From an uncultured Muribaculaceae bacterium (GTDB lineage Bacteria; Bacteroidota; Bacteroidia; Bacteroidales; Muribaculaceae), in assembly GCA_902494515.1 (NCBI GenBank), contig CABUTS010000065.1, positions 1 through 15,895 on the forward strand: a stretch of DNA of 15,895 nt, in the 5' to 3' direction. Position numbers and translations under genes: made by a program. Every line of letters begins with the position of its first letter. The stretch's first letter is position 1. Of this stretch, positions 1-5,630 are shown in pieces. Under the pieces are notes generated by a model, which worked only from the letters and a program-made list of their open reading frames with translations, searched no databases and was not told where the DNA came from.

Positions 1-81
1 GCGCGCGTGGCCAACCTGGTCAGCGCCATCCGCGAGCTGCAGAAAGCCGGCGTTTGGGTCTTCGGCACGGCGGCAGACGGC
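1..81 (+). pseudogene. Fragment resembling a SpoU/TrmH-family 23S rRNA methyltransferase (RlmB-like), probable foreign end sequence
   Basis: Reading from base 1 in the first forward frame gives a peptide containing VANLVSAIRELQKAGVW followed by VFGTAADG, then drifts into unrelated residues and a TAG stop at 124-126. This stretch resembles the segment of RlmB-type 2'-O-ribose methyltransferases just after the N-terminal part of the SPOUT domain, where families read like VTNLARTI..LK..G.W..GT. The similarity stops at about base 81, while the opposite strand from about base 61 onward encodes a cobalamin adenosyltransferase. The two readings overlap by only some 20 bases. The wording is closer to what I remember from Firmicutes or Actinobacteria than from Bacteroidales. 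I therefore read it as a chimeric join or a rearrangement, not a gene of this locus. The family call rests on 27 residues. Confidence 0.4.
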
Positions 82-471
82 GCGGGCGACGTTGGCCTGA
101 CAGGCGGCCTGGGTGCCGGCGGGTAGGATGAAGCTGGTCTGGGGTGGTATCTGGACGGTCAGGCGGTCGATTTCAGCTTCGAGGCGCTCAGTCTGGGTGG
201 GGTCGGTGTAGCGCGCGAGCAGCGCGGGGTCGGTTTTCGAGGTGTCGGGGGTAGCGAGGAGCGCCCCGAGGTCGAAGAGGTGCTGTTGGATTCCTTCGAG
301 GAAGGTTGCGGCCGTGGGGTCTGTGCCGGGGGTTGCGGCGAGGAGTCCGAGGTGGGAGTTCAGCTCGTCGACGGTACCGTAGGCTTCGACGCGGACGTCG
401 TCTTTTGCGACGCGTGAGCCGCCGATGAGGGCTGTGGTGCCGCGGTCGCCGGTGCGTGTGTAGATTTTCAT
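61..471 (-). CDS. Cob(I)yrinic acid a,c-diamide adenosyltransferase, PduO type (C-terminus missing)
   Basis: This enzyme transfers the adenosyl group of ATP to cob(I)alamin to make coenzyme B12. The protein starts MKIYTRTGDRGTTALIGGSR and carries the PduO/MMAB family marks in order: TRTGD and GTTALIGG (ATP-binding N-terminus, residues 5-18), VEAYGTVDELNSHLG (about 28-42), LFDLGALLAT (about 64-73), FILPAGT (about 114-120) and ARAVCRRAE (about 129-137). The family is normally about 180-190 residues and continues after CRRAER with a helix ending near RLSDYLFVLAR. Here the reading frame stays open to the window edge, but the residues after codon 137 do not match the family. The ATG overlaps the stop of the upstream LOG-family gene as ATGA, which fixes the start and implies translational coupling. 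The family call is firm, and the truncation is probably an assembly artefact. Confidence 0.9.
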
Positions 472-998
472 TGCTGACTAAGTGCTTTGGTTAGGGATTC
501 GAGATCGGGGTGGAAGTAGAAGGCGGCGAGATTCGAGCTGTTTACGAGGCCTTTGCCGGCCATGTTTTCGAGAAGCTGGCGCAGGGGCTGATAGAGACCG
601 TCGCGGTCGAGCAGATGAATCTGACGGTCCTCCTTGAAGAAAGAGCCGGAGGCAACGGCCGAAAATACTTCGTCGAGGGTTCCGATGCCCCCTTCGAGGG
701 CCACGAAAACGTCGGAGTTTTCCTCCATCATCTGCTTGCGTTCGTGGAGCGATTCCACGAGGATGCTGACGGTGTTGGCGGGGTGCTGGCGGTCCATACG
801 TGAGCGCGGCACGAGTCCCATGACCTTGGCACCGGCGTCGGCGGCAGCCTGCGCCACGGCGTCCATCATGGAGTATTTCAGACCGCCGTAGACCAGCGAG
901 TGACCGTTTTCGCCGATCCATCGGCCGAAGTCGCGGGCGTCCCGGAGGTATTCCTCGGGGATATCGGGGCGCGCGGAGCAGTAAACAGCAATTCTCAT
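468..998 (-). CDS. LOG-family protein (TIGR00730-like nucleoside 5'-monophosphate phosphoribohydrolase)
   Basis: A 176-residue Rossmann-fold protein of the LOG / TIGR00730 family. Characterised members release a base from nucleoside monophosphates such as cytokinin ribotides or AMP. Visible marks are the first strand RIAVYCSA (residues 2-9), LVYGG (35-39), the arginine-lysine pair HERKQMM (85-91) and SDVFVALEGGIGTLDE (95-110). The signature loop is normally PGGxGTxxE. Here the proline is replaced by glutamate (E102), and the usual GGLMG run after LVYGG is KYSMMD. The distal glutamate E110 and R87 are kept, so activity is possible but the substrate is uncertain. The ATG at 998 is preferred because it begins the canonical first strand; longer in-frame versions would overlap the DUF2752 gene. 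It lies 23 bases after DUF2752 and overlaps the adenosyltransferase by ATGA, so the genes are probably one operon. Confidence 0.85.
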   Translation of the reverse strand: MRIAVYCSARPDIPEEYLRDARDFGRWIGENGHSLVYGGLKYSMMDAVAQAAADAGAKVMGLVPRSRMDRQHPANTVSILVESLHERKQMMEENSDVFVALEGGIGTLDEVFSAVASGSFFKEDRQIHLLDRDGLYQPLRQLLENMAGKGLVNSSNLAAFYFHPDLESLTKALSQQ

Positions 999-1021
999 TT
1001 GCTTATTTTGTAAAAGAAGTG

Positions 1022-1396
1022 TCAGATATTCAATATGTTGCGGACAATCCACCAGCCGACCACCACGGCGGCAAGGATGTAGATTGCTGCCGGCGATGTG
1101 AGCTTTTGCCAGAGCGCCCGGGGCCTTGCGCCGCAATGCGGCAGAAGCAAAAGCAGAAGCAGATACAGCAGCAGCGGCGGGAGCATCCAGTTGTAGCTCC
1201 AGGCCTCGACGGGGTGGCTCTGGAGGAGCGCCTCGAGGGCTCGCTGGCTGCCGCAGCCGGGGCATTGGAGCCCGGTCAGGGCTTTCAGCGGGCAGCGTGG
1301 CATGGCTCCGGTGGCCCACACAAACAGGGCGTAAAGAGCCGCGGCGGCAATGGTTCCGCCGACGATAGCCAACGACTTGGCGCCCGCGCGTTTCAC
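1022..1396 (-). CDS. DUF2752 family membrane protein
   Basis: A 124-residue protein with three hydrophobic segments (about residues 8-31, 67-88 and 103-121) and the cysteine motif typical of DUF2752 between the first and second: RCPLKALTGLQCPGCGSQRA, with C35, C45 and C48. The C-P-G-C pattern suggests metal binding or a redox role, but I know of no established function for the family. The reading frame starts with GTG at 1396, one base after the TGA of the upstream GYF_2/CD225 gene, which supports this start and suggests coupled translation. A methionine at residue 32 would lose the first membrane segment. DUF2752 next to a CD225-type protein is an arrangement I associate with Bacteroidetes genomes. 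The family call is good and the role unknown. Confidence 0.82.
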   Translation of the reverse strand: MKRAGAKSLAIVGGTIAAAALYALFVWATGAMPRCPLKALTGLQCPGCGSQRALEALLQSHPVEAWSYNWMLPPLLLYLLLLLLLPHCGARPRALWQKLTSPAAIYILAAVVVGWWIVRNILNI

Positions 1397-1397
1397 G

Positions 1398-1970
1398 TCA
1401 GAACAGCCCCGAGAAGGCTAACTGAACCGGCATCCAGAGCAGACCTAAGACGATGGATAGGATGATGCACCACTGGGCGTACTCCGACATCTTTTCGGCT
1501 TTGCTGAGGTTGCCGCGGTTGTAGGCCGACTTTACCTGCGCCGAGAAGATGATGGCGGCGATGCCGAAGGGCATACAGCAGAGCACGGTTACGATTATCG
1601 ACCAGACCAGGTAGGTTGCCGGGCAGGGTTCGCTGCAGGGGACCACCTGCTGCTGCCATTCCCATTGCGGCTGAACGGGCTGCGGCATCGGCTGAATCGG
1701 TTGCTGAATCGGTTGCTGCATTTGAGGCTGCGGCTCGGGCTGCTGGGGAGCTTCCTGAACGGGGGCGGCCGGGGTTTCAGGAGCGACCGGGGCTTCGGGG
1801 GCCTCGGGTTGCTCCATCAGGCTGCGGAGTTCGGGGATTTCGCGGGCCTCGACCCAGTCGGGGAGCCCGGAATGCCACACCGGGGTCTCCGGCGAAAGGC
1901 CGCGCTGCGCCAGCTCCTCCGCAGTGAAGGGGCCGGCGTGGCGGTCATCGATGATTGTCCAATATTCCAT
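1398..1970 (-). CDS. GYF_2 domain plus CD225/dispanin membrane protein
   Basis: A 190-residue protein in three parts. Residues 1-50 form a GYF_2-type domain (YWTIIDDRHAGPFTAEEL, then VWHSGLPDWVEAREI), a small fold thought to mediate protein interactions. Residues 53-110 are a low-complexity linker rich in proline, glutamine and alanine, with QPIQQPIQPMPQPVQPQ-like repeats. Residues 118-190 match the CD225/dispanin two-helix membrane domain: WSIIVTVLCCMPFGIAAIIFS, then QVKSAYNRGNLSKAEKMSEY, then a second hydrophobic helix. The loop between helices has the AQVKSAYNRG pattern usual for bacterial members. Function is unknown. It is the first gene of the four-gene leftward cluster, and the region directly upstream holds hairpin copy A and a 9-bp tandem array, so any promoter must lie in or beyond those repeats. 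Confidence 0.85.
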   Translation of the reverse strand: MEYWTIIDDRHAGPFTAEELAQRGLSPETPVWHSGLPDWVEAREIPELRSLMEQPEAPEAPVAPETPAAPVQEAPQQPEPQPQMQQPIQQPIQPMPQPVQPQWEWQQQVVPCSEPCPATYLVWSIIVTVLCCMPFGIAAIIFSAQVKSAYNRGNLSKAEKMSEYAQWCIILSIVLGLLWMPVQLAFSGLF

Positions 1971-1983
1971 AAAGGAGGGATTT

Positions 1984-2022
1984 TGATCGCGCGAACACGC
2001 GCGATAACGGAACGAAAGTTAC
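1984..2022 (+). repeat. 39-bp hairpin element, copy A
   Basis: Left arm TGATCGCGCG, loop AACA, right arm CGCGCGATAA, then the tail CGGAACGAAAGTTAC. It matches copy C at 36 of 39 positions by eye. It is the same module found three more times near the HUH transposase-like gene more than 7 kb away. The tail points toward the 9-bp tandem array at 2039-2110. On the transcript of the CD225 cluster this hairpin would lie within about 50 bases of the start codon. Confidence 0.85.
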
Positions 2023-2038
2023 CGAACGAGCGGAAAAC

Positions 2039-2110
2039 AGCTAATTTAGCTAACTTAGCTATTTTAGCTATCTTAGCTATATTAGCTATTTTAGTTACTT
2101 TAGCTAATTT
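2039..2110 (+). repeat. 9-bp tandem array AGCTAnnTT, eight units
   Basis: Eight consecutive 9-bp units can be read: AGCTAATTT, AGCTAACTT, AGCTATTTT, AGCTATCTT, AGCTATATT, AGCTATTTT, AGTTACTTT, AGCTAATTT. A partial ninth unit contributes the TAA stop of deoC at 2114-2116. Positions 6 and 7 vary while the AGCT palindrome is kept in all but one unit. The motif AGCTAATTT is also a module of the 25-bp units near the transposase gene. A repeat length of three codons keeps one forward frame open, but this is not evidence for coding. Confidence 0.9.
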
Positions 2111-2113
2111 AGC

Positions 2114-3001
2114 TTAGAAGAACTTGGTTTCCTGGCCCCAGATTACGCTGAGGAGGTTGTTGGCAAGGCCGGAGGCGCCGATGCGGAAGTACTCGTTGGT
2201 GAGCCATTCCTCGCCGAGAATCTCGCGGACGATGCAGTAGTAGCTGACAGCTTCTTCAGGGGTGCGGACGCCGCCGGCAGGCTTGAAGCCGACCATGCGG
2301 CCGCTCTGCTGGTAGTATTCCTTGATGCACTGACACATGACGTAGGCGGCTTCGAGCGATGCGCCGGGGCAGTCCTTGCCGGTGGAGGTCTTGATGAAGT
2401 CAGCGCCGGAGTACATCGCCAGCACCGAGGCGTTGCGGATCTTCTCGGCGGTCTTCAGGGCGCCGGTTTCGAGGATCACCTTCAGGCGGGCGTCGCCGCA
2501 GGCATCCTTGAGCTCGGAGATTTCGTCGCATACGCCTTCGTAGTCGCCGTCGAGGAAGTCGCCCTGGTTGAGGACGATGTCGATTTCGTCGGCGCCGCCT
2601 TCAACGGCGAGCGCTGTTTCGGCGATCTTCACCTCGGGGAAGGTCTGCGAGGAGGGGAAACCGCCCGAAACGCAGGCGATATCGACCTCGGAAACCTCGA
2701 GGACGGCGCGCACGACCGGCGCGAAGTTGGGGTAAACGCAGATCGCAGCCACGTTCTTCATCTCGGGATGCTCGGTCTCGAAACGGTTGACGTTCTCGGT
2801 GAAATTGCTCACCGAAACGGGGGAGTCGGTGGACTTCAGCGTTGTCAGGTCGATGCAGTTGAACAGGAATTTGTAGACCTCTTCGGTGGAGTAGGTCTTG
2901 AGGTCGCGGTCGAGGATGCGCTTCACTTCGGAGGCGACGAAAGCGTCGTCGGTTGTGACAGCCGAACGGCCGATAGCTTCATGATATTTGTCGAGAGCCA
3001 T
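2114..3001 (-). CDS. deoC: Deoxyribose-phosphate aldolase (DERA)
   Basis: Cleaves 2-deoxy-D-ribose 5-phosphate to glyceraldehyde 3-phosphate and acetaldehyde, a cytosolic step in deoxynucleoside catabolism. The 295-residue protein shows the class I aldolase features: Schiff-base lysine K204 in DFIKTSTGKDCPG, the second catalytic lysine K240 in GFKPAGGVR, and the aspartate D141 in GADEIDIVLN. Other family strands are visible, such as VAAICVYPNF (84-93) and LKVILETGAL (173-182). The N-terminal extension before the barrel makes it longer than the roughly 250-260 residues of E. coli DERA. The C-terminus ends ETKFF and lacks the tyrosine that ends the E. coli enzyme. It follows the dehydrogenase gene by 51 bases in the same direction. 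Its stop codon falls in the last, imperfect unit of the 9-bp array. Confidence 0.93.
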   Translation of the reverse strand: MALDKYHEAIGRSAVTTDDAFVASEVKRILDRDLKTYSTEEVYKFLFNCIDLTTLKSTDSPVSVSNFTENVNRFETEHPEMKNVAAICVYPNFAPVVRAVLEVSEVDIACVSGGFPSSQTFPEVKIAETALAVEGGADEIDIVLNQGDFLDGDYEGVCDEISELKDACGDARLKVILETGALKTAEKIRNASVLAMYSGADFIKTSTGKDCPGASLEAAYVMCQCIKEYYQQSGRMVGFKPAGGVRTPEEAVSYYCIVREILGEEWLTNEYFRIGASGLANNLLSVIWGQETKFF

Positions 3002-3052
3002 GGTGTGTTGGGGGGATTAAAAGATTAATAACTGAGGTTAACCGGCCTGAAA

Positions 3053-4288
3053 TCAGTGGATTTTGTCGACTTCAAGGGGCTCGTTGACAATCTCCTCCCA
3101 GGGAAGTCCCTGGAGGGGAAGCTGCTCCATGAAGGGATCCGGGTCAAACTCTTCAACGTTGCGCACGCCCGTTTTGTTCCATTTGCCGGTGAGAAACATC
3201 ATGGCGCCGATCATCGCCGGCACGCCGGTGGTATAGCTGACAGCCTGCATGCCGGTCTCCTTGAAAGCCTCGGAGTGGGAGCAGTTGTTATAGATGTAGT
3301 AGGTCATGGGCTTACCCTCCTTGTCCTTGCCGGCGATGCGGCAGCCGATGGAGGTCTCGCCGGTGTAGTGCTCGCCGAGGTCCTGGGGGTTGGGGAGCAC
3401 GGCCTTGAGGAACTGCAGCGGCACGATTTTCTGGCCGTTGTAGTCGATGGGATCGATGCGGGCCATGCCGATATCCTGAATCACGCGCAGATGGGTGAGG
3501 TATTCCTGACCGAAAGTCATCCAGAAACGGGCCTGACGGATTGTCGGGAAGTTCTGCACGAGCGATTCAAGCTCCTCATGATAAAGGAGATAGCTGTCTC
3601 GCTGACCGATCTTCGGGTATGTCAGCGAAGTGTGGATTTCCAGCGGACCGGTGGTTACCCACTGACCCTCCTTGTAGTAGCGTCCGTTCTGGGTGATTTC
3701 GCGGATGTTGATTTCGGGGTTGAAGTTGGTGGCGAAAGCCTTGCCGTGGTTACCGGCGTTGCAGTCCACGATGTCGAGGGTCTCCATCTCCGAGAACCAG
3801 TGCTTGGCGGCGTAGGCGGTGAACACGCCGCTGACTCCCGGGTCGAAACCGCAGCCGAGGATGGCGGTCAGGCCGGCCTTCTCGAAACGTTCGCGGTAAG
3901 CCCACTGCCATGAATACTCGAAGTGAGCCACGTCGCGGGGCTCATAGTTGGCGGTGTCGAGGTAGTTGACGCCACATTCGAGGCAGGCGTCCATGATGGT
4001 GAGGTCCTGATAAGGGAGAGCCAGATTCATCACTAACTGCGGTTTGTGGCGGCGCAGCAGAGCGCAGAGCTCCTCCACCGAGTCGGCGTCGACGCGGTCG
4101 GTGGTGATGTTGGGCAACTTGCGGCCTTCCTTGGCGGCATGGGCCTCGATGGCCTCCTTGACGGCGTCGCACTTAGCCTGACGGCGGGCTGCCAGAACAA
4201 TGTCGGTGAACACCTCGGGATTCTGGGCGCACTTATGGGCGGCAACGGTTCCGACCCCGCCCACTCCGATTATGATAACTTTAGCCAT
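3053..4288 (-). CDS. Saccharopine dehydrogenase-like protein, probable carboxy(nor)spermidine dehydrogenase
   Basis: A 411-residue cytosolic NAD(P)-dependent reductase. The N-terminus MAKVIIIGVGGVGTVAAHKC is a dinucleotide-binding loop GxGGVG (residues 8-13), followed by AARRQAKCDAV. Further family-like stretches are VMNLALPYQD, CGVNYLDTANYEP, ILGCGFDPGVSGVF and the C-terminal TTGVPAMIGAMMFLTGKW. Length and these motifs fit carboxynorspermidine/carboxyspermidine dehydrogenases, which condense aspartate semialdehyde with a diamine in the alternative spermidine route known from Bacteroides and Vibrio. The partner decarboxylase is not in this window. Lysine-pathway saccharopine dehydrogenase is the alternative but is less likely at this length and in this phylum. 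It lies 36 bases downstream of the U32 gene on the same strand and may share its transcript. Confidence 0.82.
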   Translation of the reverse strand: MAKVIIIGVGGVGTVAAHKCAQNPEVFTDIVLAARRQAKCDAVKEAIEAHAAKEGRKLPNITTDRVDADSVEELCALLRRHKPQLVMNLALPYQDLTIMDACLECGVNYLDTANYEPRDVAHFEYSWQWAYRERFEKAGLTAILGCGFDPGVSGVFTAYAAKHWFSEMETLDIVDCNAGNHGKAFATNFNPEINIREITQNGRYYKEGQWVTTGPLEIHTSLTYPKIGQRDSYLLYHEELESLVQNFPTIRQARFWMTFGQEYLTHLRVIQDIGMARIDPIDYNGQKIVPLQFLKAVLPNPQDLGEHYTGETSIGCRIAGKDKEGKPMTYYIYNNCSHSEAFKETGMQAVSYTTGVPAMIGAMMFLTGKWNKTGVRNVEEFDPDPFMEQLPLQGLPWEEIVNEPLEVDKIH

Positions 4289-4324
4289 TATATATTTGAG
4301 TGTTGGATTATCTTTGTTTTCGCG

Positions 4325-5626
4325 TTATTTATTAGAATTTTCGCCCCCTTCGGCTTTGGCGGAGGCGTCGCCCCCTTCGGCTTTTCCCGGCAGGGGGCGC
4401 CAGAGGTAGAGCTTATCCGAAGGGCGGATTTTGGAGGGAACGGCGATGGAGAAGGACTGCCCGCGGCGGGCGGTGTCGACCGGCTTGAGGTCGACGCGGA
4501 TTTCGTCGAGGGTCAGAATCAGGGTCCCGGTCGTCGGACCGGTAATCACCACCTCGTCGCCGGGATGCAGCTCCCCGGCCTCCATGTAGAACTCCGCCAC
4601 GCCGAGCTTCGAGAAATACCGCACACCCTTGGCGCGGTACTCCTTGACGCGGGTGGCCGACGAGCCGTATTTGCTCGACCACTCCCCGAGGCGCTGCCCC
4701 AGGTAATAGCCGTTCCAGAACCCGCGGTTGAAAATCTTGGCCAACTGCTCGTCCCAGCGGGCGATCTTCTCCTCGGAGTAAGTCCCGTCGCAGATTGCCT
4801 GCAGCGCCTCGGAATAGGAGCGCACGGCGATGTCGACATACTCCGGCCCGCGAGCACGACCTTCAATCTTGAACACCCGCACCCCGGCGTCGACCATCTT
4901 GTTGAGGAAATGGATGGTTTTCAGGTCCTTGGGCGACATGATATACTTGTTCTCGATGTCGAGCTGGTCGCCGGTCTCGCGGTCGGTGACGGTGTAGCCG
5001 CGGCGGCATATCTGGGTGCAGGCGCCGCGGTTGGCCGAGGAGTTCATCTCGTGGAGACTCAGATAGCATTTCCCGGAAACAGCCATGCAGAGGGCGCCGT
5101 GGCAGAACATCTCGATGCGCACCAGCTCGCCGTGAGGGCCGCGGATGTCATCCTCGACGATCGCCTTGTGGATGGCTGCCACCTGCTCGAGATTGAGCTC
5201 GCGGGCAAGCACAACTACGTCGGCGAACTGCGCGTAATAACGCAGCGCCTCGGTGTTGCTGACACTCAGCTGGGTGGAAATGTGCACCTCCACCCCCCTC
5301 TGCCGGGCGTAGATTATCGCCGCCATGTCGGAGGCGATGATTGCCGAGATTCCGGAATTGGCCACGGCGTCGATGATCGAGCGCATCCGCGGCATATCCT
5401 CGTCGTAGATTATGGTGTTGACGGTCAGATACGACTTCACGCCGTTCTGCTCGCAGATGTCGGCGATGCGGTGCAGGTCGTCGAGCGTGAAGTTCACGCT
5501 CGACCGGGCACGCATGTTGAGCCCCTCGACGCCGAAATACACGGCGTCGGCCCCGGCGTTGATGGCCGAGCGGAGGCTTTCGTAGCTCCCCACGGGAGCC
5601 ATTATTTCAAAATCCTTGCGGTTCAT
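4325..5626 (-). CDS. Peptidase U32-family protein (TrhP/RlhA-like RNA hydroxylation factor)
   Basis: A 433-residue U32-family protein. Members once annotated as collagenases are now known in E. coli to act in prephenate-dependent hydroxylation of tRNA U34 (TrhP) or of 23S rRNA (RlhA). The N-terminus EIMAPVGSYESLRSAINAGA is the family opening. ADAVYFGV (27-33), ISTQLSVSN (116-124), IEMFCHGALC (171-180), SGKCYLS (184-190) and NRGACTQICR (199-208) are characteristic; C180, C187, C203 and C207 are the likely iron-sulfur ligands. A later part (about residues 335-420) reads as the extra beta-barrel domain. The last residues form a near-repeat, KAEGGDASAK then AEGGENSNK, from a 27-bp DNA duplication. 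Start at 5626 lies 4 bases after the endonuclease stop, suggesting coupling. Which RNA is the substrate cannot be told from sequence alone. Confidence 0.87.
   Translation of the reverse strand: MNRKDFEIMAPVGSYESLRSAINAGADAVYFGVEGLNMRARSSVNFTLDDLHRIADICEQNGVKSYLTVNTIIYDEDMPRMRSIIDAVANSGISAIIASDMAAIIYARQRGVEVHISTQLSVSNTEALRYYAQFADVVVLARELNLEQVAAIHKAIVEDDIRGPHGELVRIEMFCHGALCMAVSGKCYLSLHEMNSSANRGACTQICRRGYTVTDRETGDQLDIENKYIMSPKDLKTIHFLNKMVDAGVRVFKIEGRARGPEYVDIAVRSYSEALQAICDGTYSEEKIARWDEQLAKIFNRGFWNGYYLGQRLGEWSSKYGSSATRVKEYRAKGVRYFSKLGVAEFYMEAGELHPGDEVVITGPTTGTLILTLDEIRVDLKPVDTARRGQSFSIAVPSKIRPSDKLYLWRPLPGKAEGGDASAKAEGGENSNK
4341..4384 (+). repeat. 17-bp direct repeat inside the U32 gene end
   Basis: The string tcgcccccttcggcttt occurs at 4341-4357 and again at 4368-4384, 27 bases apart. 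It encodes a duplicated 9-residue tail segment at the C-terminus of the U32 protein, so the copy number can change without shifting the frame. Confidence 0.8.
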
Positions 5627-5630
5627 TTCA

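Noticed and set aside
999..1319. Longer version of the LOG-family protein reaching into DUF2752.
   Set aside because: The extra residues are arginine/alanine-rich shadow sequence of the DUF2752 gene and lack family similarity.
1665..2117. Forward frame reading through the 9-bp array as repeated Ala-Ile-Leu.
   Set aside because: A 9-bp repeat keeps a frame open automatically, and the rest of the frame is antisense to the GYF_2/CD225 gene.
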